DNA of 64,000 nt from CAZLMG01 sp964560765 (GTDB taxonomy: Bacteria; Bdellovibrionota_B; Oligoflexia; Oligoflexales; CAZLMG01), in NCBI GenBank assembly GCA_964560765.1, contig CAZLMG010000005.1, positions 62,001 to 126,000 on the forward strand, in the 5' to 3' direction. Under the pieces are notes generated by a model. The model worked only from the letters and a program-made list of their open reading frames with translations, was not told the origin of the DNA and did no database searches. Positions 8,389-16,997 of the stretch are shown in pieces (the stretch's first letter is position 1; every line of letters begins with the position of its first letter). The translations under genes were made by a program, and so were the position numbers.

Positions 8389-9504
8389 ATGACAGATTAT
8401 AATTTCGATTGCGTCTATTTTACCGGCTACAAGCCCTGCAAGTTTAAGCGCCCTTGCAAGGGTTGTCCGACTTATACACCGGCGCAGTCCAGAATCGCAG
8501 TTGTAAGCCTCGAGGCTCTCGGTGCCGTTTTACGTTCTACCTGCCTTCTCGAACCCATTCGTCGCAAGTATCCTGATGCTCATATTACGTGGATTACCTT
8601 GCCAAGCGCGGTGGCGCTGTTGCGAGAGAACTCCTTAATAGACCGACTCCTTACCGTCGAAGCGGCAAACCTGCCCTTGCTGTCCCAGCTGCAGTTCGAC
8701 GTCGTTTTCAGTGTCGATAAATCAGCCGCAGCTGGTGGCCTGGCCCAGTCGTTGCAAGCTAAGCGTAAGTTTGGCTTTGGTGTCGATCGCAATGGGGTCA
8801 TCACTCCCTTGTCACATCATGCCGATTATCAGTTTCACGTGGGCTTAGATGATCAGCTGAAGTTTTTTGAGAATCAGAAGCCCGAGACTCAGCAGATTAC
8901 GGAAACGATGGGATTGGAGTGGAAGCGGGATGAGTACGTCCTAGACCTCACGGATGACGAGCGTTCAGAGTGGCAGAATCGGCGCGCAGATATCCTGCGG
9001 AGCACAGGCAGCAAAAGGATCATTGGGTACAACACTGGGTGTTCCTTTCTGTACCCCTACAAGAAGCTGACTGTTGAGCACAGCATTGAGCTGATTCGTC
9101 GCTGGCGTCGGAATCAGCCAGAGGCTGCCGTAGTCCTGCTTGGAGGAAAAGAAGACTCCGATCGCCAGCGAGAAATGAAAGAGGCCTTTGCAGCCGATCC
9201 CTGCGTAGTCAATGCACCCACCGCAGAGGGCCTTCGGTCTGGGATCTTGTGGATGGCGACCGCCGATGTAGTGTTTTCTGGCGACTCCTTGGGAATGCAC
9301 ATAGCAATTGCTTTGAAGAAGCCGACTGTCGCATGGTTTGGTGTGAGTTGCATTCAGGAGATCGATCTATACGATCGAGGCGTCAAGCTTGCGGCGGAGG
9401 TCGCCTGTTCCCCATGTTGGAAGCGGGCTTGCAGCAATGAGCCAAAGTGCTTTAACCGCGTCAACATGGATGGGGCCAGCGCCGCGATCGGGTCCCTTCT
9501 CTAA
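8389..9504 (+). CDS. Glycosyltransferase family 9 (heptosyltransferase-like)
   Basis: The 371-residue product resembles ADP-heptose:LPS heptosyltransferases (GT9, GT-B fold), cytosolic or peripheral enzymes of LPS core assembly. The N-terminal half has RIAVVSLEALGAVLRSTCLLEPIRRKYPDA-type sequence, typical of the family; the C-terminal half has GGKEDSDR, a GDSLGMHIAIALKKPTVAWFG donor-site stretch and a Cys-rich CSPCWKRAC-type segment also seen in many GT9 proteins. Unusual is an N-terminal Cys cluster before the catalytic fold: C-x8-C-x5-C-x2-C within residues 9-28. That could bind metal. I chose the ATG at 8389 over a TTG at 8380; neither has a strong ribosome site. The acceptor sugar is unknown. 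Confidence 0.82.
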   Translation: MTDYNFDCVYFTGYKPCKFKRPCKGCPTYTPAQSRIAVVSLEALGAVLRSTCLLEPIRRKYPDAHITWITLPSAVALLRENSLIDRLLTVEAANLPLLSQLQFDVVFSVDKSAAAGGLAQSLQAKRKFGFGVDRNGVITPLSHHADYQFHVGLDDQLKFFENQKPETQQITETMGLEWKRDEYVLDLTDDERSEWQNRRADILRSTGSKRIIGYNTGCSFLYPYKKLTVEHSIELIRRWRRNQPEAAVVLLGGKEDSDRQREMKEAFAADPCVVNAPTAEGLRSGILWMATADVVFSGDSLGMHIAIALKKPTVAWFGVSCIQEIDLYDRGVKLAAEVACSPCWKRACSNEPKCFNRVNMDGASAAIGSLL

Positions 9505-9620
9505 ACAATTCAAAATTCTCTTTATATTCGAATGGTTACAATTGCTTTCCTGCTTGCTGCTCGAGACTATTTTTGGTAAGGATTGAGGCCGATCTTTCAT
9601 GTCGACAAACTCGGGGCTGA

Positions 9621-11369
9621 ATGGGGGCCAAATACGTGACCTCTGCAAATTTTCTGATACTTTTGCGTATACTAGGCATCTTTGCCATCGTGACGAACAA
9701 CGGGTTCGCCTCCGGCATTCCGCCGAAAGAAATCGGCCACGTCGATAAGACTTTTCTACACCGCTCGTCACCCATCATTCCTCACGAAAAGAATTTTGGT
9801 AACGAAGTTATCTATCAGATTTTCGTCGATCGTTTTGCTAATGGAAACAAGAACAATGATTGTCCGCATGAGGGGCGCTTCTGCGCAACCAAGCAGGATC
9901 GTAAAGCGGCCAGCAAATGGTACTCGTATTGGGGCGGAGACCTTCGCGGAGTTATACAGAACCTTCAGTATCTCAAAAGCTTAGGGGTGACCCGCATCTG
10001 GTTGACTCCCATCTTTGAGAATCAGATGGTAACCGTTCAGGCGAAACGACATGGTGAGTCGGTGGAGATCACCTCCTACCACGGATATTGGGTGCGGGAT
10101 TGGTTTCGCTTGAATCCAAATTTTACGGATCATGGCGCAACCGACTACGGAATATTGTCAGAACTTATTCACCAAGCTGAACCGCAGATTAAGATTTATC
10201 TGGATACTGTTGCCAATCATACAAGCCCAGCGGACGCGACAACCGCATCTCTCGATTACTTGAACAGCATTGAGCCAATTACCAACGGTGGTCGATTTCC
10301 GCACAAGGGTGCCATCTTTCGCAATGGCCAATACGTGATGAGCTTCGATCATGATCGGGCGCTCAAGCGGGAAAATCCGGAATACGAACCTTTTTTCCAC
10401 CACGTCAATGAAGCGATTTCCAACTGGAACGATCCGCACGAAGTGCAGACGTACCAGCTTGAACGCCTCGTCGATATCGATCAACGCAGCAGCCTCGCTA
10501 CGAATTATTTGGCGGAATCCCACGACTTCTGGATGAGCCGCTTTCCTGGATTAGCTGGGTACCGTATTGACACGATCAAGCACGTACCTGATTGGTATTG
10601 GGGGGGGTTCTCGGACTACCTTTACCAACGGCATCCTCGTATGGAGTCGTTTGGTGAATATTGGGCCGCTGGATCGCAGAACCCGCAGTCGTATGAGTTT
10701 TACGATCGAACCCGCTTTTCCATGCTGGACTTTGACTTTCGCCGCGCTGTCCAAGATATTTTTGGCAGTCGCAGCGCGTCTTTTTCCACTCTCGTGGAGA
10801 TCTGGGAAGATGACTCAAAGATGACCGATGCAACTTCTCTCATCACCTTTTTGGACAGCCACGATTTGCCTCGCCTGCGCGGAATGGGGATGAGTTACGC
10901 GGCGATGAAGCAGGCCATTGCACTTTGGTTTGCGTCCCGCGGGATCCCATGTGTCTATTATGGATTGGAGCAGGATCTCTTTGTAACAGGTGACCCGGGC
11001 GATCCATACAATCGCCCTATGATGGCCAGCTTCGATCAGTCCAGTGACATGTTTCAATTTACCAAGGCGCTGATCAAAATGCGTCGCGACAATGCGGCGG
11101 CTCGGTTTGGGACAACACATGTTGTGCACGAGACACGGCATATCATTGGGTTTGAGCGCGTATACGGTGAGGATGTGCTGTTTTTCGCCACTTCCAAGAA
11201 CCCCATTCAGGGTGCAGATACCTTCGAAATGAAGGGGACTAGCCTGCCTGATGGGGACTATTTGGACGTCATAAGTCAACGTACATATCGAGTTCGAGCC
11301 GGCAAGGTGCCCGTTAGCTTGCGTAAAGGCGATATCGTACTGCTTTCCTCCGGACATCGAAAACCATAA
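9621..11369 (+). CDS. Exported GH13 alpha-amylase / cyclodextrin-glucanotransferase-like enzyme
   Basis: The 582-residue precursor carries a signal peptide (residues 1 to about 30, ending NNGFA). The GH13 conserved regions appear in order: DTVANHTSP (region I), GYRIDTIKHVPD with the nucleophile Asp (region II), MESFGEYW with the acid/base Glu (region III) and FLDSHDLPR with the transition-state Asp (region IV). The early YQIFVDRFANG and YWGGDLRGV segments are typical of maltogenic amylases and CGTases. A short C-terminal beta domain follows. Region IV has DSHD where most members have NHD. It probably hydrolyses alpha-glucans in the periplasm or outside. The ATG at 9621 has no clear ribosome site; a GTG at 9636 is an alternative. 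Confidence 0.87.
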   Translation: MGAKYVTSANFLILLRILGIFAIVTNNGFASGIPPKEIGHVDKTFLHRSSPIIPHEKNFGNEVIYQIFVDRFANGNKNNDCPHEGRFCATKQDRKAASKWYSYWGGDLRGVIQNLQYLKSLGVTRIWLTPIFENQMVTVQAKRHGESVEITSYHGYWVRDWFRLNPNFTDHGATDYGILSELIHQAEPQIKIYLDTVANHTSPADATTASLDYLNSIEPITNGGRFPHKGAIFRNGQYVMSFDHDRALKRENPEYEPFFHHVNEAISNWNDPHEVQTYQLERLVDIDQRSSLATNYLAESHDFWMSRFPGLAGYRIDTIKHVPDWYWGGFSDYLYQRHPRMESFGEYWAAGSQNPQSYEFYDRTRFSMLDFDFRRAVQDIFGSRSASFSTLVEIWEDDSKMTDATSLITFLDSHDLPRLRGMGMSYAAMKQAIALWFASRGIPCVYYGLEQDLFVTGDPGDPYNRPMMASFDQSSDMFQFTKALIKMRRDNAAARFGTTHVVHETRHIIGFERVYGEDVLFFATSKNPIQGADTFEMKGTSLPDGDYLDVISQRTYRVRAGKVPVSLRKGDIVLLSSGHRKP

Positions 11370-11396
11370 ACATTACGACAACATAAATCCAAGGAT

Positions 11397-11422
11397 GACC
11401 TGTCATACACGTATGACAGGTC
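11397..11422. repeat. 11-bp inverted repeat between amylase and clpC
   Basis: Perfect arms GACCTGTCATA at 11397-11407 and 11412-11422 enclose a 4-base loop. It begins 27 bases after the amylase stop. There is no T-run directly after it, so it is either a weak terminator/processing hairpin or an operator for clpC, whose putative promoter begins about 43 bases downstream. It is not a CIRCE element (no TTAGCACTC). Confidence 0.55.
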
Positions 11423-11464
11423 CCATCTCCTGTCGATTTTACCTAAAATAGTCGCATCGACTGG

Positions 11465-11492
11465 TTGCCTATTCGCCGAGTGGACTTATAGT
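11465..11492 (+). promoter_or_regulatory. Putative sigma70-type promoter of clpC
   Basis: TTGCCT at 11465-11470 and TATAGT at 11487-11492 are separated by 16 bases, 35 bases before the clpC start codon. The -10 matches 5 of 6 consensus positions and the -35 four of six. This is a pattern-only call. Confidence 0.4.
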
Positions 11493-11526
11493 TCTGGAGC
11501 AGATCTGGCCTAAGGGAAGGATATTT

Positions 11527-13986
11527 ATGCCACAACGACTTTTGAAAAACTCGACCGTTAAGGTTGCCGAGGCGCTTCAAGCTAGCATTATGGAGCTGGC
11601 GAATCTCAGGAAGGCCATTGTGACCTCAGAGGTGCTACTTATGTCGTTGGTCGAACAGCAAGACTCGATCGTGATCCGAGTGCTGGATGAGATGAGATTG
11701 GACACAGGAAACATTCGATCCCAAATTATAGACATGGTCATGACGACGGTGCAGGGCTTGCCGGAAGTGGTTTACGGACGTGTCGCAAACCTTAAAGTTT
11801 CGGAAGATGTGAGCAACTTATTCGAGCAGGCTGATGCAGAGCGGAAGAGATTGAAAGATGGATACATTTCGACCGCCTCGCTTTTCCTGGCGTGCTTCAG
11901 CAAGGAAGTACCAGGCACCGCGTCCATATTGGACAAGGTCGGGTTGAAGTACGAATCCGTCGTGGCGGCTGTAGAGGCCTTGCGCGGTAATGCGAAGATT
12001 ACCCAACGAGACGGTGAGTCGCGCAGAACAACTCTCGATCAATACACGACCGATGTGACCGCAATGGCCCGCAAGGGCGCTCTTGACCCCGTCGTTCACC
12101 GCGAAGACGAGATTCAAGAGGTGATTCAAATTCTGTCGAGGCGGAAGAAGAACAATCCAGTTTTGGTAGGAGAGCCAGGTGTTGGCAAGACCGTCATCGT
12201 CGAAGGTTTGGCGCAGCGAATTGCGCAAGCTGATGTCCCTGAAAACCTGCTCAACAAGCGGATTTTGTCGCTAGAGATGGGTTCATTGATTGCCGGTGCT
12301 AAGATGCAAGGCGAGTTTGAAGAGCGCCTTAAGAATATCGTCGATGAAGTTGTTGCTGCATCTGGCGATATTATTCTTTTTATTGATGAGCTCCATACGG
12401 TTGTTGGCGCTGGGCGATCGGGTGGTGGCTTGGACGCATCGAATATGCTGAAGCCGGCGTTAGCAAAAGGTTTGCTGCGTTGCTTGGGTGCTACGACGAC
12501 CAAGGAATATAAACAGTACATAGAGTCAGATAAGGCGTTGGAACGTCGATTCCAGCCGGTCAAAATCGATCAGCCCTCTGTTGAGCAAACGATCGAAATC
12601 TTGCATGGGCTTCGGCACAAATACGAACAGCACCACCAAATCAGTTACAGTGAGGAGGCTCTCCGGGCTGCGGCGGAGCTTTCAGATAGATACATTCAGC
12701 AGCGCTTCTTGCCCGACAAGGCCATTGATCTCATCGACGAAGCAGGCGCTGCGAAGCGGCTTAAGGTAATTTATACGCCACCTGAGATCCGCGATTATGA
12801 AGCCAAGCGCCATGATTTGGGGGCTTTGAAAAAGAAGGCTTTTAATGATCAAGACTTCGAAAAAATGGCTCATTATCAAATGGAGCTTTCCAAGCTTGAG
12901 GCGGAAATGGCGGACCGCATGCGCGAACATAATAGCAAAATTGGACCCGCAGATCGGATGGTTGAGGTTGAGGACATCGCTGCACTGATTAGCAAAAAAA
13001 CGGGCGTCCCTGCCAATAGGATTGTTCAGGAGGAAGCACAGAAGCTTATCAATTTGGAATCTGCATTGCAGCGTCGGGTTATTGGCCAGTCGGACGCTGT
13101 GCGCTCCGTTGCAAACGCGATTCGCCGAAACCGTTCTGGACTTCGCAAGCCGAACGCCCCCATTGCATCGTTCCTTTTTCTTGGCCCGACAGGAGTAGGA
13201 AAGACGGAGTTGGCAAAGGCCGTTGCCGCAGAGGTGCTGAATGACGAGTCGAAAATCATCCGAATTGACATGTCCGAATTCATGGAAAGGCATGAGGTGG
13301 CCAAGCTGATTGGTTCGCCTCCAGGGTATGTCGGTTATGGTGAAGGCGGTCAATTGACGGAGCAGGTTCGTAATAACCCTTATTCTGTCGTGTTGTTTGA
13401 CGAGTTTGAAAAGGCCCATCCGGATATCTACAACCTTCTATTGCAAGTGCTTGATGAGGGATGGCTGACAGATTCGGAGGGACAAAAAGTCAGCTTCCGA
13501 AATTGCGTGATCATAGGAACCTCAAATCTTGGGTCAGAGATTTTGACCGACAAGCGCCGTCCGGTTGGGCTCGGTGCGCAAGATGCAGGTTGGGATAGCG
13601 ATCGAGAAAAGAGTGCTGTTATGGGTGAGGTGAGGAAATTCTTGCGACCAGAGTTCATCAATCGAATCGACGAAGTCATCATCTTCAATCGTCTTGGAAG
13701 CGAAGAGTTTGACCAGATTGTGGATCTGCAGCTGGGAGATCTGGCCAAGAGGTTGGGGAATCTTGGCTACGACCTAAACGTCGATGAATCAGCGCGCAAG
13801 CTATTACTCGAAGGGATCGAGGTGACGCACTTCGGGGCGCGGCCGCTCCGTCGTCGGATCGAGCAGTTACTTGAGAATAAAATCGCAACGTTACTCATCG
13901 AAAGAGAGGGTGCGGGAGCCGCTAAAGCGGGCAGAATTGAAGTTACGCGCTTCGGAAATGACGTTAGTGTGCGCCTGAGCGATTGA
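11527..13986 (+). CDS. clpC: ClpC-type AAA+ protein unfoldase
   Basis: This 819-residue Hsp100 ATPase unfolds proteins for degradation. It has an N-terminal double Clp repeat domain (about residues 1-150), AAA-1 with GEPGVGKT and IILFIDELHTVVG, a short middle domain containing a UVR-like helix pair (DQDFEKMAHYQMELSKLEAE), and AAA-2 with GPTGVGKT, VVLFDEFEKAH and a sensor FGARPLRR. The short middle domain separates it from ClpB. A VGLGAQD loop occupies the place of the VGF loop by which ClpC docks on ClpP, so a proteolytic partner is expected; no clpP is in this window. GGAAGGA lies 6 bases before the ATG. Confidence 0.88.
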   Translation: MPQRLLKNSTVKVAEALQASIMELANLRKAIVTSEVLLMSLVEQQDSIVIRVLDEMRLDTGNIRSQIIDMVMTTVQGLPEVVYGRVANLKVSEDVSNLFEQADAERKRLKDGYISTASLFLACFSKEVPGTASILDKVGLKYESVVAAVEALRGNAKITQRDGESRRTTLDQYTTDVTAMARKGALDPVVHREDEIQEVIQILSRRKKNNPVLVGEPGVGKTVIVEGLAQRIAQADVPENLLNKRILSLEMGSLIAGAKMQGEFEERLKNIVDEVVAASGDIILFIDELHTVVGAGRSGGGLDASNMLKPALAKGLLRCLGATTTKEYKQYIESDKALERRFQPVKIDQPSVEQTIEILHGLRHKYEQHHQISYSEEALRAAAELSDRYIQQRFLPDKAIDLIDEAGAAKRLKVIYTPPEIRDYEAKRHDLGALKKKAFNDQDFEKMAHYQMELSKLEAEMADRMREHNSKIGPADRMVEVEDIAALISKKTGVPANRIVQEEAQKLINLESALQRRVIGQSDAVRSVANAIRRNRSGLRKPNAPIASFLFLGPTGVGKTELAKAVAAEVLNDESKIIRIDMSEFMERHEVAKLIGSPPGYVGYGEGGQLTEQVRNNPYSVVLFDEFEKAHPDIYNLLLQVLDEGWLTDSEGQKVSFRNCVIIGTSNLGSEILTDKRRPVGLGAQDAGWDSDREKSAVMGEVRKFLRPEFINRIDEVIIFNRLGSEEFDQIVDLQLGDLAKRLGNLGYDLNVDESARKLLLEGIEVTHFGARPLRRRIEQLLENKIATLLIEREGAGAAKAGRIEVTRFGNDVSVRLSD

Positions 13987-14130
13987 CCCGGAGCAGTGGG
14001 TGCAAATTCTGAACCATCAAAAACATAAGGTATTTTTGCCATAATTTGGTGAGTTGCCAGTCAATGTATTGCCGCAAAGCCCGATACCTACCTTAGTCTC
14101 GATATGCCGATCGTGTCATCAAGGTGGGAA

Positions 14131-16296
14131 ATGCGCTACCCTCGACTTCTGAGTATGGCCATTCTTTTACTCCTCGCTGCGACCAAGCCAGCAGGAGCTG
14201 CTATGCCTCAAGCAATTGAGGAGCGATACGATGCAACAAAATCTTCGCTCTTCCGCTACCTCCTACTCAGCGAGGAAACTCAGAAGGAATTTCGAAGACT
14301 CGAGAAGCAGCTATTTGGTCTGACATCTGAGCGGCAGCGTAATCATATTTTGTTGCAGCTGGCTGCATTGACCGTTGATCATGCTCCAGATTCTGCATCT
14401 GGATACCTGAAGCTACTGCGGGGATCGGAGCGAGTCATGAGAGATCACGAGCCTGCCTCTCGAGCTATCTTGAGCTTGGTGGCCGCCCGTCAGTCTGGGC
14501 TGATCCGCGCAGAACTCCCTCCGAACCCAGCAATCCCGGTGAGCATTTCAGGCTCAGAATCGGACGAGCTCCAATGGCAAACCATGCAGCTGGAAATCGG
14601 GCTGACACTGCATTCTGGAGATCATGCGAGGGTTGTGCAAAATTTCGAAAAGGCCATGGCAGCTCCCCGCGGCCAACGCTTCAGCATGAGCACAGAAACT
14701 TTCCAGGATTACCAGCGGGCACTCGAGGCTTTAGGCAACGCGACCAAAATTTATCCTCTGCTTGAGCAGGTGGCGGCGCGATCACCGCATTCTGCAGAAG
14801 GTCGTTGGGCGATCGTGCAGCTTGTCAGCTGCGATAATCCCTCGATCACCAAGCAGGGAGCATATTTGCCGAGTCGTAGGTTCTTGATTCAGCTCTATCG
14901 CGCGGCTATTGATCCAGGGCTGCGTGAATATATAAAGGCGCGCATTAACCTTCCAGTTCGCGATGAGCGCGGCTTGAGTTATGTGATGAACGATCTCGAC
15001 CGGATGAGCTTTCTTTTTGAAGCGGGCGATTATGCAGCGGTTCGTGCCGAATTTGGGCGACATCAGGGTATCGCCTTGGTCGAAGGTGCTGCACACTTTT
15101 ATGAATTGGCTGCTCGAGCTGAATGGCGGATGGGAATGCGACATGAGGCCGCACAGCATCTATCGCAAGCTATTGCTGCCCAGAATAATTCGACGCGCCG
15201 GCGCACATTGCGAGTATGGCTAGCCGACTTACTAGCAGAAATGCGAATGCACATTCCCGCACGGGAGGCTTATCTAACATTGATGTCGGAAAGCCCCAGC
15301 CAGCGACTGCGCTGGGATATTTTCTGGAACTCGTATCTTGGCCGCGATCTGAGCAGAGCGGATCAATTGCTGTCGAAGTCGTCAGGGGCGGCGATTCGTG
15401 ATGGGCACGGTGACGAACTGAGGCTGTACTGGGGAGCTCGAATTGCGGAATTGCAGGGAAATGGGGCGGTACTTGCAGAGCGAGTTGCACAACTATTAGA
15501 TCGCTATCCAAGCTCCTACTATTCAGTCATGGCGCAAGTTAAGTGGCCTATATTCAGCGGCGCAGCGAGGAGTCAAGACTGGTCTGGAGAATCTGTATGG
15601 TCGCGCAAGAGCCGTTTGTTGCCATTGACCGAGCAAGTAGAATCTCGCGATTGGGCACAGGAAAACCCGAGTGACGAGCTCGAAAATTCGAATGACTCAC
15701 AGACATACCTCAACCTGGGCGCGGCAGCTTCAGGTCGATTGGACGCTAATCGATTGTTGTCACTGGAAGAGGGAGCATCTCTCGAACGTCTGCTTGCCGA
15801 AGCGGCTGTGGCATCTGGTGTTGCGGTTGAGCTCATTAGTTCCATCATGCAGGTTGAGAGCGGCTTCAGGCCATATGTAGTCTCGCCGGTGGGGGCCTCG
15901 GGCCTTATGCAAATCATGCCTAAGACCGGCGCCCTGATCGCGAATAACCTTGGAGATGGGTCCTATGCCGAAAAGTTTCTATTCAATCCATCTCGAAATG
16001 TAGCCTACGGCGCTTACTACTTAAGGTTTTTGCTTGAGTACTACCGGGGTGTTATGCCGTTGGCCATTGCGGCATACAATGCCGGTCCAGCAGCCGTAGA
16101 CCGATGGTTGGCCCGTTGTCGAGACTGCGAAATCGACGAATTTGTCGAATGGATTCCCTACCGCGAAACACGCCTTTACGTAAAAAATGTACTCCGACAC
16201 TTCTCAAGGAGAGTTGGAAGCAGTGAAAAAGTCCTAGAAAAGCTTACTGGGCTAGAACTGCCCACTGACTTGCCGGCGTTTCAGGAAGTGTTCTAA
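14131..16296 (+). CDS. Soluble lytic murein transglycosylase (Slt70-like)
   Basis: The precursor has a signal peptide (MRYPRLLSMAILLLLAATKPAGA) then about 500 residues of helical, TPR-like sequence, and a C-terminal goose-lysozyme-type SLT domain. The catalytic Glu is in SIMQVESGFRP; GASGLMQIMPKT, NPSRNVAYGAYYL and AIAAYNAGPAAVDRW are standard SLT motifs. The architecture matches the doughnut-shaped Slt70 enzymes that cleave murein between MurNAc and GlcNAc in the periplasm. The frame opens at an ATG at 14104, but the ATG at 14131 starts the signal peptide directly and follows AAGGTGG; either is possible. It is about 721 residues. It fits with the murein recycling genes mpl and ldcA 6 kb upstream. 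Confidence 0.88.
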   Translation: MRYPRLLSMAILLLLAATKPAGAAMPQAIEERYDATKSSLFRYLLLSEETQKEFRRLEKQLFGLTSERQRNHILLQLAALTVDHAPDSASGYLKLLRGSERVMRDHEPASRAILSLVAARQSGLIRAELPPNPAIPVSISGSESDELQWQTMQLEIGLTLHSGDHARVVQNFEKAMAAPRGQRFSMSTETFQDYQRALEALGNATKIYPLLEQVAARSPHSAEGRWAIVQLVSCDNPSITKQGAYLPSRRFLIQLYRAAIDPGLREYIKARINLPVRDERGLSYVMNDLDRMSFLFEAGDYAAVRAEFGRHQGIALVEGAAHFYELAARAEWRMGMRHEAAQHLSQAIAAQNNSTRRRTLRVWLADLLAEMRMHIPAREAYLTLMSESPSQRLRWDIFWNSYLGRDLSRADQLLSKSSGAAIRDGHGDELRLYWGARIAELQGNGAVLAERVAQLLDRYPSSYYSVMAQVKWPIFSGAARSQDWSGESVWSRKSRLLPLTEQVESRDWAQENPSDELENSNDSQTYLNLGAAASGRLDANRLLSLEEGASLERLLAEAAVASGVAVELISSIMQVESGFRPYVVSPVGASGLMQIMPKTGALIANNLGDGSYAEKFLFNPSRNVAYGAYYLRFLLEYYRGVMPLAIAAYNAGPAAVDRWLARCRDCEIDEFVEWIPYRETRLYVKNVLRHFSRRVGSSEKVLEKLTGLELPTDLPAFQEVF

Positions 16297-16397
16297 ACTC
16301 AGAAGTAGAGAGAATCCCCGACAGGACAAATGAGTCAGCGTGCGAAGGATGTGCTTTCGAACTTCGCAAAATGGCAACGATTGGATTGAGGCATATT

Positions 16398-16997
16398 ATG
16401 GCTGAACAGTGGCTTTCAATTGTTGAGTATGCCCGCAGTTTTTCAATATCTGATATGACGGTCAGGCGTCGCATCAAGACCGGCAAGCTGCATGCGATCC
16501 TCAAAGAAGGAAAGTACTTCATTCCCGTTGATTCCGCCCGAGTCTCGGCGAGGCCGAGTCGGCCAGCAGCAAGTGTTTCAGATTTACCCTCTGTGTCGCC
16601 GACGTCTTCGGATGCAGGCTCGATGCCGACAGAAAATTCGCCGAGTAATTCGGAGTTGTATCACTTGCGCAGTCGTGACGCTGCGGCTCCCGCGGTAGCA
16701 AGTCGAGCTATATTTGCACCAAGCTCAAAGAGAATCGAAGCAGTGGCAGATGCCAGATTGTTTGATTCGACGATGGACCGACTGATCGTATCCGTTGAGC
16801 AGGCCGTTCGTCACTTAAAGGAATCTGAAGTTCGTCATGAAGACGTTTATAAAGAGCGAATTCGTCGTCTCGAAGCGGAGCTTCGTGTGCGTGAGGCAAA
16901 GATTCGTGAACTTGGACAACAAGTGGAGGACATGCAGATTCTAACCAGAATGCTTGAGGGGAAGGATCAAAGCCAGAAGAGGCATCCGTCTCCGTAA
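16398..16997 (+). CDS. Small excisionase/MerR-like HTH protein with C-terminal coiled coil
   Basis: The 199-residue product begins with an excisionase-like winged helix (WLSIVEYARSFSISDMTVRR then KTGKLHAILKEGKYFI). A Ser/Pro/Ala-rich linker of about 80 residues follows, then a charged coiled coil (about residues 120-190) with heptads such as RIRRLEAELRVREAKIREL. This is a plausible DNA-binding protein that dimerises through the coil. The target is unknown. The ATG at 16398 has GAGG 6 bases upstream and is preferred over the ATG at 16371. Its 3' end overlaps the convergent queA by 31 bases. No integrase is nearby, so a phage excisionase role is not supported. Confidence 0.7.
   Translation: MAEQWLSIVEYARSFSISDMTVRRRIKTGKLHAILKEGKYFIPVDSARVSARPSRPAASVSDLPSVSPTSSDAGSMPTENSPSNSELYHLRSRDAAAPAVASRAIFAPSSKRIEAVADARLFDSTMDRLIVSVEQAVRHLKESEVRHEDVYKERIRRLEAELRVREAKIRELGQQVEDMQILTRMLEGKDQSQKRHPSP

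Noticed and set aside
11397..11422. Standard intrinsic terminator after the amylase gene
   Set aside because: The stem is perfect, but the sequence after it is CCATCTCC rather than a T run, so I list it only as an inverted repeat.
12682..13419. 245-codon open frame antisense to clpC
   Set aside because: It lies wholly inside a strongly conserved AAA+ gene; its translation is Cys/Arg/His-rich with no domain or ribosome site.
16398..16997. Phage excisionase marking an integrated element
   Set aside because: No integrase, attachment repeats or phage genes are nearby, and flanking genes are ordinary housekeeping genes.
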